Positions 7,730 to 16,806 of a stretch of DNA of 40,602 nucleotides are shown here, piece after piece; position 1 is the stretch's first letter; every line of letters starts with the position of its first letter. A program made the position numbers and the translations under genes. A model generated the notes under the pieces. The model did no database searches. It was not told where the DNA came from and worked only from the letters and a program-made list of their open reading frames with translations. Origin of the DNA: an uncultured Flavobacteriales bacterium (GTDB lineage Bacteria > Bacteroidota > Bacteroidia > Flavobacteriales > Schleiferiaceae); assembly GCA_938084135.1 (NCBI GenBank), contig CALKDS010000079.1:1-40602 (forward strand), given 5' to 3'.

Positions 7730-8508
7730 GTATTTAAAAAATCTCTTAACGATTCTTGAAACTCTCTGGGCTTCTCTGAATGAACCCAATGCCCTGCATC
7801 AGGAATGCTATCTAACTGGGCTAAAGGGAAGTGATTCATAATATTCGTCCAATCTTGATCTAAGATATACTTACTGTTCATTCCTCGAATGAATAAGACT
7901 GAACCAATAAAGGTTTTGTTTTTATCCATCTCTTCTCCTATTCTGCTAATTTGGGATTCAATAATTGGCAGGTTTAATTTCCAGCCTAATTTTTTATCAG
8001 TCTTCCATTCTAGGTTTTTCAATATAAATTGTCTTAATCCCCATTCAGGAATTCTAATCTCTAAAGACCTGTCGGCGTCTGTTCGGCTTTTTAATTTATC
8101 AAGATCTAACAAATGCATTGCTTCTATTATTTCTGAATATTGAACTGGATAATATTTAGGGCCTATATCTACTACTACCATCTTCTCAACAAGTTCAGGA
8201 TATTTTGCAGAGAACTCCATCAAAGCCTTGCCCCCCATACTATGACCAATCCATCGAATAGATGTGTTTTTTTCAAAATGGCTATCTACATATTTTTTTA
8301 GATCCTCTACCATATCTGTATATGTATGGGAGCTTGCATGAGGAGAGCGACCATGATTCCTTAAGTCTAAAAGATGTACTTCAAATCCCATAAGAGACCA
8401 TTTGCGTGCATGAGACGCCCAATTGTCCCCCATTCCAAATAAGCCATGTAAAACTATTAAAGGAGTCCCGCCTTTCCCGATCAACTTGGAACTTAAGTCA
8501 ACTATCAT
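7726..8508 (-). CDS. Alpha/beta-fold hydrolase (YbfF-like esterase)
   Basis: The 260-residue cytoplasmic protein has an HGLFG oxyanion motif at 21-25, a nucleophile elbow GHSMG with Ser90 and a catalytic His240 in DAGHW. Length and motifs fit the YbfF acyl-CoA/ester hydrolase group. The substrate is unknown. The start codon overlaps the pdxJ stop codon (ATGA), so it is translated from the pdxJ message. The 3' end overlaps the convergent DUF2141 gene by four bases, leaving no room for a separate terminator. Confidence 0.88.
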   Translation of the reverse strand: MIVDLSSKLIGKGGTPLIVLHGLFGMGDNWASHARKWSLMGFEVHLLDLRNHGRSPHASSHTYTDMVEDLKKYVDSHFEKNTSIRWIGHSMGGKALMEFSAKYPELVEKMVVVDIGPKYYPVQYSEIIEAMHLLDLDKLKSRTDADRSLEIRIPEWGLRQFILKNLEWKTDKKLGWKLNLPIIESQISRIGEEMDKNKTFIGSVLFIRGMNSKYILDQDWTNIMNHFPLAQLDSIPDAGHWVHSEKPREFQESLRDFLNT

Positions 8509-9263
8509 TTGGTATTTTTAAAATGATGCAATTTTGCCAGTTCAAGCTGATATAGATATTGTTGAACCGTATTCTCCAAACCAAAATAAAGAGCATCTGA
8601 TATCAAGGCATGGCCGATACTAACTTCTTGAAGTCCCTTGACAGAACGAGCAAAAAACTCTAAATTATCCAAATTAAGATCATGTCCCGCATTTACTCCC
8701 AAACCAGAGTCTAGCGCAATTTTTGCTGCTAAAGCATATGGTTCAACAGCCTTTTCTTTGTTATTTAAAAACTGTTTAGCATAATTTTCAGTGTAGAGCT
8801 CTACCCTATCAGCACCAATTTTAGCTGCAGACTCTATTTTCCGTTTATCACATTCAATAAAAATTGAAGTTCTAATACCATTGTCGCTAAATTCCTTCAG
8901 TATTTCTCGTAGAAATTCAGAATTTGAAACTGTATCCCATCCAGAATTACTAGTTAAAACTTCGGGGCCGTCCGGGACCAGAGTTACTTGGTCAGGTTGA
9001 CACTCAAGGACCAAGTCAATAAATGTCTTATCTGGATAACCTTCAATATTAAATTCCGTTTTTACAATTGCCCTTAACATTCGGGCATCATCATACTTTA
9101 TATGACGTTCATCGGGGCGTGGGTGAATGGTTATGCCTTGAGCTCCATATTCTTGACAATACTTTGCTGCAAGTCCTACATTTGGAGTATCTCCACCTCG
9201 AGCATTTCTTAGAGTTGCAATCTTATTTAGATTAACAGAAAGACGTGTCAAATTATCACTCAT
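8505..9263 (-). CDS. pdxJ: Pyridoxine 5'-phosphate synthase
   Basis: PdxJ condenses 1-deoxyxylulose 5-phosphate with 3-amino-2-oxopropyl phosphate to form pyridoxine 5'-phosphate in the DXP-dependent vitamin B6 pathway. The 252-residue TIM-barrel protein has SVNLNKIATLRN at the N-terminus, the active-site segment THPRPDERH-like at 45-54 (His47, Arg49, His54), a VPDGPE loop and a GHDLN phosphate-binding segment near the C-terminus. Length is close to the usual 240-250. It is the first gene of a two-gene operon with the hydrolase. A TATTTTTG promoter element sits four bases before the ATG. Confidence 0.97.
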   Translation of the reverse strand: MSDNLTRLSVNLNKIATLRNARGGDTPNVGLAAKYCQEYGAQGITIHPRPDERHIKYDDARMLRAIVKTEFNIEGYPDKTFIDLVLECQPDQVTLVPDGPEVLTSNSGWDTVSNSEFLREILKEFSDNGIRTSIFIECDKRKIESAAKIGADRVELYTENYAKQFLNNKEKAVEPYALAAKIALDSGLGVNAGHDLNLDNLEFFARSVKGLQEVSIGHALISDALYFGLENTVQQYLYQLELAKLHHFKNTK

Positions 9264-9267
9264 GAAA

Positions 9268-9275
9268 CAAAAATA
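9268..9275 (-). promoter_or_regulatory. pdxJ promoter -7 element (TATTTTTG)
   Basis: The minus strand reads TATTTTTG, an exact TAnnTTTG match, with a TTTG about 21 bases upstream as -33. Only four bases separate it from the ATG at 9263, which predicts a leaderless transcript. Confidence 0.65.
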
Positions 9276-9330
9276 TTAATGGCACGGATCAACACGCAAA
9301 TTTAATTTGTGAAAGTTATGCCTAATAGAT

Positions 9331-9358
9331 TTGAAATCACCTCTTTTGGCTAACTTCG
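9331..9358 (+). promoter_or_regulatory. Promoter of the CBS-like/nadK transcript (TTG-N17-TAACTTCG)
   Basis: TTG at 9331-9333, a 17-base spacer and TAACTTCG at 9351-9358 (one mismatch to TAnnTTTG) lie just upstream of the ATG at 9367, with eight bases between. The TTG at 9331 is in frame with the gene but is better explained as the -33 box than as a start codon. Confidence 0.55.
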
Positions 9359-9366
9359 TTACTATT

Positions 9367-9984
9367 ATGAAATGGCACCATCTTATAAAAAAACAAGTTA
9401 ACGGCACTGAATTCGAGAATATTGACTTCAGAAATATGGAATTATTATCCAAAAAAGATATTGTCGTCAAACCATTGATTGAAAAAAAAGTTTACAAAGG
9501 AATGATTGATTCTAACAATCAAATTTTAGCAGTTCCCTCGCTTCAATTAGAGCAGCACCCAATTGAATCAATGACTATTTTCAGTCAATGGAATACAGAT
9601 TTCATCGCAGTATGTGATGAACAGATATTCATCGGATTACTAGGGTTGAAAGATCTAGTCAATATTATTGGTAAACAATGGTGCTTTCAAGAATCAGGAT
9701 CAACAATCTGGTTTGAAAGCCCTGTAGGAAAGCCCTTTTCCTCTGAATTGATGAAATCTATCGAATCAGAAAATATCAATATCATCAATTTTTCAGTAGA
9801 TTTTGACCAAGAAACTGCAAAATATTTGAATTTTATTCGAGTGGATCAAAAAGATCCCAATCATACGATACAGACTTTAGAACGATTAGGTTGTCAATTA
9901 ATCGGATATTATCCGAAAGGTATCAGAAGGATGGAATTAAAAGAAAATTTAGAACACTTGACTCATTTCTTGAATATAGAATAG
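9367..9984 (+). CDS. CBS-domain-like protein next to nadK
   Basis: The 205-residue protein has no signal peptide. In many Bacteroidota a CBS-pair protein of about this length, often annotated as AcuB-like, stands exactly between pdxJ and nadK. The fold pattern VPSLQLEQHP...TIFSQWNTDFIAVCDEQIFIG resembles a CBS motif, with the 'drip and resurface' strand FIAVCDEQIFIGLLG near residues 80-95. The C-terminal third, ending in a GYYPKG segment, could be an ACT-like regulatory domain. The sequence match is weak and the assignment leans on synteny. ATG 9367 is used because the earlier TTG lies in the promoter. The stop is two bases before nadK. Confidence 0.6.
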   Translation: MKWHHLIKKQVNGTEFENIDFRNMELLSKKDIVVKPLIEKKVYKGMIDSNNQILAVPSLQLEQHPIESMTIFSQWNTDFIAVCDEQIFIGLLGLKDLVNIIGKQWCFQESGSTIWFESPVGKPFSSELMKSIESENINIINFSVDFDQETAKYLNFIRVDQKDPNHTIQTLERLGCQLIGYYPKGIRRMELKENLEHLTHFLNIE

Positions 9985-9985
9985 C

Positions 9986-10870
9986 ATGAAAAGAATTGCA
10001 ATATTTGGAAAGCGTATACCTGACGAAGTCCAAACTTTTGTTGAGAGAACAATAGATTCACTTTTACAAGAAGGCTGCTCAATTTTTATTTACCATGGCT
10101 TTCAAAGGCGAATAAATGAGCATTGGAAGCTTGATTGGAGTTTTCCGGAGTTTAAGAGCCGTGAAGGAATTTTAGAATTAAAGCCTGACTTTTTACTTGT
10201 GGTTGGCGGTGACGGAACCCTTTTAGATGCAACAACTTTAGTGGAGGGAACAGAAATTCCAATTATTGGACTTAATACAGGCAGATTAGGATTCTTAGCA
10301 AATATTACAAGAGATGAAGCTCCCTTAGCATTAAAATCCATTTTGAAAGGGGACTATACCATTGATGAAAGAAATGTGCTCGAAGCAAGGACCAGCTCTG
10401 ATGAAATAATTCAACCGAATTTTGCACTAAATGAAATTGCTGTAAGCCGAAAAGGAACAACTAGTATGATTTCTGTACATGTCTACCTAAATGGAGACTT
10501 TTTAAATACATACTGGGCTGATGGGCTTTTGATCTCAACGCCTACGGGATCTACAGGGTATAATTTAAGCTGTAGCGGCCCAATTCTTTTACCAGGGTCT
10601 AATAACTTTATAATCACCCCCATCGCTCCACATAATTTAACGGTAAGACCACTGGTTATTCCAAATACTGACACAATTACTCTCAAAATTGAAGCTAGAG
10701 AGGGTAATTATCTCGCATCTTTAGATTCTCGCGTTTTCACTTTAGAATGTGAAACAGAATTGACAATAAAAAAATCAGACTATCGTTTTAAATTAGTTAG
10801 AACCCAATATTCTGATTTTGCCTCGACCCTCCGAAATAAGCTACTTTGGGGTCAAGACAGGCGCAACTAA
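9986..10870 (+). CDS. nadK: NAD kinase
   Basis: NAD kinase phosphorylates NAD to NADP in the cytoplasm. The 294-residue protein carries the GGDGT motif at 74-78, the NE motif at 149-150 and the conserved TPTGSTGYNLS segment at 185-195. Length is typical. The ATG follows the upstream stop by one base, so it is cotranscribed with the CBS-like gene. This position beside pdxJ and the PorG-like gene is conserved in the phylum. Confidence 0.97.
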   Translation: MKRIAIFGKRIPDEVQTFVERTIDSLLQEGCSIFIYHGFQRRINEHWKLDWSFPEFKSREGILELKPDFLLVVGGDGTLLDATTLVEGTEIPIIGLNTGRLGFLANITRDEAPLALKSILKGDYTIDERNVLEARTSSDEIIQPNFALNEIAVSRKGTTSMISVHVYLNGDFLNTYWADGLLISTPTGSTGYNLSCSGPILLPGSNNFIITPIAPHNLTVRPLVIPNTDTITLKIEAREGNYLASLDSRVFTLECETELTIKKSDYRFKLVRTQYSDFASTLRNKLLWGQDRRN

Positions 10871-10886
10871 GAGAGCCATCAATTTG

Positions 10887-10894
10887 TATCTTTG
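10887..10894 (+). promoter_or_regulatory. Promoter -7 element of the PorG-like gene (TATCTTTG)
   Basis: TATCTTTG is an exact TAnnTTTG match in the short gap after nadK and ends 11 bases before the ATG at 10906. It supports that start over an upstream in-frame ATG at 10846, which lies inside nadK. No clear -33 TTG is seen at the standard spacing. Confidence 0.6.
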
Positions 10895-10905
10895 CAAGCC
10901 TAATT

Positions 10906-11727
10906 ATGTCTAAAATATATTCTGTTTTAATTTTTACCCTTTTCACTTCACCCTTTCATTTAAAAGGTCAAGTATCCCAAGAGCTATTTGTCGGATATGG
11001 ACTGAATCAATTAATAGGAGATGTAGGAGTTAATAAGCTGCAATTATTAGATGGTTCCAAACAGATAAATTATCGAATTCAACTCCATCCTCATTATGCT
11101 TTTAATTTTTCTTACAGTCAAGGTGAACTTAATGGCGCGGATAGTCTTTCTTCGTTCCAGGAGAGAAGAGAAAAAAACCTAAAAATCAAATCCACTTTTC
11201 AAAGTATCAATACACGTTTAGAAATTGATTATTTCCCCCAATCCATTCCGTCTTATAAATTTCAACACACTCCTTATCTTTTCGGAGGAATTGGCTTAAT
11301 GTCCTTTAACCCATTAGGGAAATTCCAAGAAGAATGGGTAGAATTACAACCACTAGGGACAGAAGGCCAAGGTACGATTTTGAACGAGGAGTCTTTATAC
11401 AGCACTCGCGCATGGACTTTGCCTTTTGGACTGGGATACAGAGCCCAGTTAAACAATATTTGGGTAATTAGTTTAGAGGCTAACTGGACACTCACATCTA
11501 CTGACTACTTAGATGATACTCATAACCTTTATGTTGACCCATTGATTCTAGAGGAACAAAGAGGCCAGATTGCAAGTTATTTTTCAAACCCGAGTAGTAC
11601 TTTATTTTCACCAGGAACTCCCAGAGGAAATCCACAAAATAATGATTCATTTTTTACTTTGAGTTTGAATGTTGGAATTCATATCGAAGCCTTCATGGAA
11701 CGCTGCGCTAAATTCCTTCACAGATGA
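10906..11727 (+). CDS. DUF6089/PorG-like outer-membrane beta-barrel protein
   Basis: The 273-residue product starts with a signal peptide (about residues 1-21, ending ...FHLKG). It continues with alternating beta-strands and a C-terminal strand pattern typical of small outer-membrane barrels. DUF6089 proteins sit directly before uppS-bamA-ompH in Bacteroidota. The Porphyromonas gingivalis homologue, PorG, is an outer-membrane component of the type IX secretion system that associates with the PorK/PorN rings. The same neighbours, plus two T9SS-tailed proteins elsewhere in this window, support a PorG role here. The final residues overlap uppS by four bases. The start follows the TATCTTTG promoter. 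Family confidence is good; T9SS function is inferred. Confidence 0.75.
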   Translation: MSKIYSVLIFTLFTSPFHLKGQVSQELFVGYGLNQLIGDVGVNKLQLLDGSKQINYRIQLHPHYAFNFSYSQGELNGADSLSSFQERREKNLKIKSTFQSINTRLEIDYFPQSIPSYKFQHTPYLFGGIGLMSFNPLGKFQEEWVELQPLGTEGQGTILNEESLYSTRAWTLPFGLGYRAQLNNIWVISLEANWTLTSTDYLDDTHNLYVDPLILEEQRGQIASYFSNPSSTLFSPGTPRGNPQNNDSFFTLSLNVGIHIEAFMERCAKFLHR

Positions 11728-12455
11728 ATAATCCCATTCCTAAGCATATTGCCATTATAATGGATGGCAACGGTAGATGGGCAAAACTTCAGGGCTTTAA
11801 AACTCGTATTCGGGGTCATGAAATTGGGGTCACCGCTCTCAGAAATACAGCTACTCACGCATCAGAAATGGGCATTAAATATTTGACTGTCTACGCTTTT
11901 TCCGAAGAAAATTGGAGTCGACCTAAAAGTGAAATTGATGCATTAATGTCCATCTTGGTAAGAAGTCTTATTAGTGAATTAGAAACTCTTCAGCAAAATG
12001 GGATTCGTTTAAATGCTATTGGTAATTTAGACAATCTTCCTAGGAATTGTAAAAGAGAATTACAAGAAACAATTAAAGCTACTTCTTCAAATAATAGAAT
12101 GGTATTGACACTAGCTTTAAGCTATGGCTCGCGCCAAGAAATCCTGATGGCAACTAAAAATATTGCAAAGCAAGTCCTTGAGGGAACTTTGAAAATTGAT
12201 GAAATAAATGATATTATTTTTTCTCGAGAACTTAGCACTTATAGTTTACCTGATCCTGAATTAATGATTAGAACAAGTGGCGAACAAAGAATTTCAAATT
12301 TTTTACTTTGGCAAAGTAGTTATGCAGAATTGGTATTCCTTCCCGTACTTTGGCCTGATTTTTCGCGAGTACATTTAGAAGATGCAATATCTCAATATCA
12401 AAACCGAGAGCGTAGAAAAGGTAAAACCAGTGATCAAATAGAAATTAATGACTAA
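11724..12455 (+). CDS. uppS: Isoprenyl transferase (undecaprenyl diphosphate synthase)
   Basis: UppS extends farnesyl diphosphate with isopentenyl diphosphate to make the C55 carrier lipid used in peptidoglycan and surface glycan synthesis. The 243-residue cis-prenyltransferase has IAIIMDGNGRWA with catalytic Asp14, a VYAFSEENW segment, and the C-terminal signature RTSGEQRISNFLLWQ. It overlaps the PorG-like gene by four bases (ATGA) and bamA by eight, so expression is translationally coupled to outer-membrane assembly genes. Confidence 0.97.
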   Translation: MNNPIPKHIAIIMDGNGRWAKLQGFKTRIRGHEIGVTALRNTATHASEMGIKYLTVYAFSEENWSRPKSEIDALMSILVRSLISELETLQQNGIRLNAIGNLDNLPRNCKRELQETIKATSSNNRMVLTLALSYGSRQEILMATKNIAKQVLEGTLKIDEINDIIFSRELSTYSLPDPELMIRTSGEQRISNFLLWQSSYAELVFLPVLWPDFSRVHLEDAISQYQNRERRKGKTSDQIEIND

Positions 12456-14955
12456 TTCTATGAAAAAAAGTGTTCTTTTTGCGTTGATATTCACTTTTGC
12501 GTGGTGCCCAAGGGCTGTATTTGCCCAGGGGAATGAAATCAATGGACTCACTTTAGGTTCTGAAATAAAAATTAAGGCAGATACTGACTATGAGATAGGT
12601 GGTATCCAAGTTAAAGGTGCAGATCAGTTAGATCCGACCATGGTAGGGTTACTCTCAGGCATAAATGTTGGAGATAAAGTTCAATTCCCATCTGATAAGA
12701 TAGCAAAGGCGATACGAAATCTTTGGGATCAAGAATTATTCGAAGATGTCCAACTCTTTATAACACAAAAAGTTGATCGAATAGTTTATCTGGAATTTCA
12801 ACTTAAAACTTTGCCCAAGTTGAGCAAATTTTATTTTACCGGAATCTCAAAAGGTAAACAAGATGCAATTAGAGAATTACTTGACTTAAAAAGAGGGGTT
12901 TTTGTTTCAGAAAATCTCAGAATCACATCATCAAATGCTATTCAGAAATACTTTATCGAAAAGGGATTTATAGATGCAACGGCAAATATTACTTTCAAAC
13001 AAGATAGTCAACTTTTAGATGCTGTAATTTTAAAAATTGATGTGAAACCAGGACCTCGACTTAAGATAGAAGAAATAGTCTTTAATGGGAACCTAGCTAT
13101 CTCTGATAAAAAATTGCGGAAAGCAATGGATGACACGCACCGTTATAGATGGTGGAATATTTTTGGGACCTCAAAGCTACTCAAAGAGAAACTTGAAAGT
13201 GATAAACGTCTAATTATAGAAACATATAATGAGGCAGGATATCGAGATATGAGAATTAAGTCGGATACCTTTTACAGGACTCCTGAGGAAAAACTTATTG
13301 TTGAATTTCAAATTGAGGAGGGACACCCTTACCATTATAAATCTGTTTCTTTTTATGGTAATAGTAAGTATAGTACCGAAATATTGCAGAGTATTTTGAA
13401 AATTAAGTCCGGAGACCGATTTAATTCTAAAGCCCTTTCTACAAGGGTAAATGGAGACCCTAATGGGAATGATATCTCTTCATTATACCTAAATAACGGC
13501 TATTTATTTGCTAATATCATCCCGGTAGAAGTTAAAGTAGAGAATGATTCGATTGATTTAGAAATTCGCATACGAGAAGGTAAACAAGCTACAGTGCGCA
13601 AAGTAATTGTTCATGGAAATGAAAGAACCAATGACCATGTTGTTTATCGTGAAATTAGAACTAAACCAGGAGACTTATTTTCAAAATCAGATATAATGCG
13701 AACAGTTCGCGAATTAGGACAATTAGGTTATTTTGACCCAAGGCAAATAACACCCGTTCCAGTTCCAGATCCTATCACAGGGACTGTGGATTTAGAATAC
13801 ACTGTTGTGGAACAATCGACAAGTCAATTGGAATTACAAGGTGGATGGGGTCGATATACAGTTGTTGGAACTTTGGGGTTGAATTTTAATAATTTTTCAG
13901 CGAGGAATATTTTTAATAAGAAATCTTGGCAGCCTTTACCAACAGGCGATGGCCAAAACATTACAATTAGAGCTCAAACTAATGGGACTTTTTACAGCTC
14001 TTATAATTTTAGCTTTACAGAGCCCTGGTGGGGAGGTAAAAAGCCAAACTCTGTTACCTTCTCAGCATATCATAATACTATGAACTATAATGGTCAGCAA
14101 GCTGATTCTCTAGCCCAAAAAATAGGCATAACTGGAGTTACCCTTGGACAGGGAAAAAGGCTTAAATGGCCTGATGATTATTTTACGCTTTTTCAGTCAA
14201 TTGAATATAGAAGATTTGATATAAATAACTATCCCCTTGTTGGAGCTGATTTTACAAATGGGATTGCGAATTCTATTGCTTATACTTTTGCCCTACGTAG
14301 AGACAATAGAGACCTACCCATATTTCCAACTCGAGGATCAAGTTTAGCTTTTACGGTTGAAGCCACACCACCAGTATCATTGTTAGACGGAAGAGATTAT
14401 TCGAAACTTACAGCAACAGAAAAATTCAGATTTATTGAATATCATAAATGGAAATTCACAGGAGATTATTATGCCCAAATAGCGAAAAATTTTGTTGTGA
14501 AATCCTATTCAGAATTTGGATTTCTGGGCAAATACAATGAAGATTATGGACTACCTCCATTTGAAAGATTTTACTTAGGTGGGGATGGATTACAGAATTT
14601 CGTTTTAGATGGCCGAGAGGTCGTTGGGCTTAGGGGATATACTAATCTCAGTTTAACACCTGATGGTGGAGGTGCTCTCTACAATAAGTTTACAACTGAA
14701 CTAAGATATCTTTTGTCACCAAACCCACAAGCACAAATATTTGTTCTTGCATTTGCAGAAGCTGGTAATAATTATGATAATTTCGCTGACTACAGACCCT
14801 TTGAGCTCAAACGTTCTAATGGAGTGGGTTTAAGAATTTTTATGCCAATGTTTGGACTCTTGGGGGTTGACCTCGCCTATGGTTATGACAATATTCCTGG
14901 ATCTTCTGGCCCATCAGGATGGCAGACACATTTTGTACTAGGACAACAATTTTAA
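12448..14955 (+). CDS. bamA: Outer membrane protein assembly factor BamA
   Basis: BamA is the central barrel of the complex that folds and inserts outer-membrane proteins. The 835-residue product has a signal peptide (MKKSVLFALIFTFAW..., ending near AVFAQ). Several POTRA repeats span roughly residues 45-450, with FNGN- and GNERTNDHVVYREI-type elements. A C-terminal Omp85 barrel follows, with the GLRGY loop near residue 730 and a terminal aromatic residue. A second in-frame ATG at 12460 gives a more typical signal peptide (MKKS...) and may be the real start, just past the uppS stop. Length fits the phylum's BamA proteins. Two OmpH/Skp-type chaperones follow directly. Confidence 0.95.
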   Translation: MTNSMKKSVLFALIFTFAWCPRAVFAQGNEINGLTLGSEIKIKADTDYEIGGIQVKGADQLDPTMVGLLSGINVGDKVQFPSDKIAKAIRNLWDQELFEDVQLFITQKVDRIVYLEFQLKTLPKLSKFYFTGISKGKQDAIRELLDLKRGVFVSENLRITSSNAIQKYFIEKGFIDATANITFKQDSQLLDAVILKIDVKPGPRLKIEEIVFNGNLAISDKKLRKAMDDTHRYRWWNIFGTSKLLKEKLESDKRLIIETYNEAGYRDMRIKSDTFYRTPEEKLIVEFQIEEGHPYHYKSVSFYGNSKYSTEILQSILKIKSGDRFNSKALSTRVNGDPNGNDISSLYLNNGYLFANIIPVEVKVENDSIDLEIRIREGKQATVRKVIVHGNERTNDHVVYREIRTKPGDLFSKSDIMRTVRELGQLGYFDPRQITPVPVPDPITGTVDLEYTVVEQSTSQLELQGGWGRYTVVGTLGLNFNNFSARNIFNKKSWQPLPTGDGQNITIRAQTNGTFYSSYNFSFTEPWWGGKKPNSVTFSAYHNTMNYNGQQADSLAQKIGITGVTLGQGKRLKWPDDYFTLFQSIEYRRFDINNYPLVGADFTNGIANSIAYTFALRRDNRDLPIFPTRGSSLAFTVEATPPVSLLDGRDYSKLTATEKFRFIEYHKWKFTGDYYAQIAKNFVVKSYSEFGFLGKYNEDYGLPPFERFYLGGDGLQNFVLDGREVVGLRGYTNLSLTPDGGGALYNKFTTELRYLLSPNPQAQIFVLAFAEAGNNYDNFADYRPFELKRSNGVGLRIFMPMFGLLGVDLAYGYDNIPGSSGPSGWQTHFVLGQQF

Positions 14956-14959
14956 TATC

Positions 14960-15463
14960 ATGAAACAATACTACATATTATTCGTAATCTTAATGTCTTT
15001 CTCAATTTTTGGACAAAGACTTGCATACGTGGATACTCATAAAATATTAAATTCCATTCCGGAATATCAACAATCACAATTAGAGATAAAAAGACTAAGC
15101 AAAAATTGGGAAAATGAAATATCTAGACTATTCCTAGTGGCTAATGAACTTACGGCGCAACTAGAAGCAGAAAAAGTTCTTTTGACTCCAGACATGATTA
15201 AAGATAGAGGCGTCTCAATAAACTCTATGAAAGATTCCGCACGAGCAAAACAAATGAAATACTTTGGCCCAACTGGATCTTTGTTTTCCAGAAGAGAAGA
15301 AATGGTAGCTCCTTTGCAAGCACTCATAGCCGGAGCAATAAAAGAAATCGCGCGAAAAAAGAAATTAGACTTCGTATTTGACAAAGGCTCGTCTGTAAGT
15401 GTGGTGTACGCCAACGAGTCAAATGACATTACTTCCGACGTACTCCGACAACTTGGTTATTGA
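14960..15463 (+). CDS. OmpH/Skp-family periplasmic chaperone, copy 1
   Basis: The 167-residue protein has a signal peptide ending near residue 19 (SIFGQ). The mature start RLAYVDTHKIL is diagnostic of OmpH/Skp. A long alpha-helical, coiled-coil-forming centre follows, and the C-terminus packs back against the N-terminal strand (KLDFVFDKGSSVSVVYA). Skp trimers hold unfolded outer-membrane proteins for BamA. The gene starts four bases after bamA and is followed by a diverged second copy 18 bases later. Confidence 0.9.
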   Translation: MKQYYILFVILMSFSIFGQRLAYVDTHKILNSIPEYQQSQLEIKRLSKNWENEISRLFLVANELTAQLEAEKVLLTPDMIKDRGVSINSMKDSARAKQMKYFGPTGSLFSRREEMVAPLQALIAGAIKEIARKKKLDFVFDKGSSVSVVYANESNDITSDVLRQLGY

Positions 15464-15481
15464 ATTCACTACTTTTACATT

Positions 15482-15988
15482 ATGAAAAAAGCAATCACTC
15501 TCTTTGCCATTGCGGCAATTTCTACTTTACCCTCCTTCGCTCAAAGCGGAGTAGGCCATATCAATGTTGACAGTCTTTTGGTTGAAATGCCTGATTACAA
15601 GACGGTTATGACAACTCTTCAAGCTGAACAAGCGAGGTTTGAAGCAGAAGCTAAAGAAATGAATGCAGAATTAGAAAAAGGTGCTCAAACCCTGCAAGCA
15701 AATGCGGGAACATGGACAGAGCTTAGACAACGTCAAGAGCAGTCCAGATTACAAGAGGCCTATAATAATATACAAGAATACATGCAGAGTGCCCAACAGC
15801 AGCTTCAATCAAAGGAAATTGAACTCATCACTCCTGTTTTAGAAAAGCTTCAAAACGCAATTGATGAAGTTGCTTCGAATATGAATTTGGAATATGTTTT
15901 AGATGCCTCTCAAAGTAAAGGGATGGTTATTTACACCAAGGGAGGAGTGAATCTAAAGGCTCCTGTTAAAAATAAACTGGGTTTTTAA
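15482..15988 (+). CDS. OmpH/Skp-family periplasmic chaperone, copy 2
   Basis: The 168-residue protein has a signal peptide ending in PSFAQ and the OmpH start VGHINVDSLLVEMPDYK. A Gln/Glu/Ala-rich coiled coil spans about residues 45-125, and the C-terminal strand is YVLDASQSKGMVIY. It differs widely from the preceding copy in the helical arms, which suggests separate clients or a mixed trimer. Tandem ompH genes at this position are common in Bacteroidota. Its TAA overlaps the murI ATG by one base. A TACTTTTA at 15470-15477 is a weak candidate for an internal promoter five bases before the start. Confidence 0.9.
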   Translation: MKKAITLFAIAAISTLPSFAQSGVGHINVDSLLVEMPDYKTVMTTLQAEQARFEAEAKEMNAELEKGAQTLQANAGTWTELRQRQEQSRLQEAYNNIQEYMQSAQQQLQSKEIELITPVLEKLQNAIDEVASNMNLEYVLDASQSKGMVIYTKGGVNLKAPVKNKLGF

Positions 15989-16806
15989 TGAACAACTCAA
16001 ACGGTCCTATAGGACTGTTTGATTCAGGAGTTGGTGGGTTAACGGTTGCTAGAGCAATTGCCCGCAAACTCCCTAAAGAGAGCATAATATATTTTGGAGA
16101 TACTGCTCACCTTCCTTACGGAGAAAAATCTTCAGATGCAATTAAGACATTTTCTTTAAAAATTTGCCAACACTTAATTAAGAATGGAGCAAAAGCAATA
16201 GTAATAGCTTGCAATTCTGCTTCATCTGTAGCATTTGACTATCTACAAGCAAGAATAAATGTACCAGTTTTTAATGTGATTGATCCGTTGATTGGTGAAT
16301 TACAAAAATTGAAACCTGAAGGAATCGGTGTCTGGGGAACACATGCGACAATAAACTCACAAGTCTATAATCATAAATTAGGAAAATTATTACCCGGAAC
16401 CCCTATAACGTCATTGGCCACTCCTTTATTAGTTCCATTAATTGAAGAAAATCATCTAAACGGAGAAATAACAGATTCTATAATTGAACATTATCTCAAA
16501 GAATCAAAAATCAGCAACTTAGATCATCTTGTTCTTGCATGCACTCACTATCCTTTAATTGCCTCTCAGATTAGTAAGCACCTTGATGTGAGAGTCACCC
16601 TCCTGAGAACACCAACGATCGTTGCAGATTGGATAGCTATTGAACTTGATAATCTTGGACTCCTTAATAAAGAGAATAATACAATTAATCATAGTTTTGA
16701 AGTCTCTGATTATACAGAAACATTTAAAAAAATATCACGAATTTTCTTTGGGGACGGGATAATCCTTAAAGAACAAAATATCTGGAAATTAACGGATAGC
16801 ATCTGA
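15988..16806 (+). CDS. murI: Glutamate racemase
   Basis: MurI converts L-glutamate to the D-glutamate used in the peptidoglycan stem. The 272-residue cytoplasmic enzyme has the N-terminal motif GLFDSGVGGLT, the first catalytic cysteine Cys75 in ACNSAS and the second, Cys185, in ACTHYP. It is the last gene of the envelope cluster and shares one base with the ompH stop. Its final 18 bases overlap the convergent carotenoid desaturase gene. Confidence 0.97.
   Translation: MNNSNGPIGLFDSGVGGLTVARAIARKLPKESIIYFGDTAHLPYGEKSSDAIKTFSLKICQHLIKNGAKAIVIACNSASSVAFDYLQARINVPVFNVIDPLIGELQKLKPEGIGVWGTHATINSQVYNHKLGKLLPGTPITSLATPLLVPLIEENHLNGEITDSIIEHYLKESKISNLDHLVLACTHYPLIASQISKHLDVRVTLLRTPTIVADWIAIELDNLGLLNKENNTINHSFEVSDYTETFKKISRIFFGDGIILKEQNIWKLTDSI

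Noticed and set aside
9331-9366. TTG at 9331 as start of the CBS-like gene
   Set aside because: The TTG sits exactly where the -33 box of a TTG-N17-TAACTTCG promoter belongs, and an ATG follows eight bases after the -7 element.
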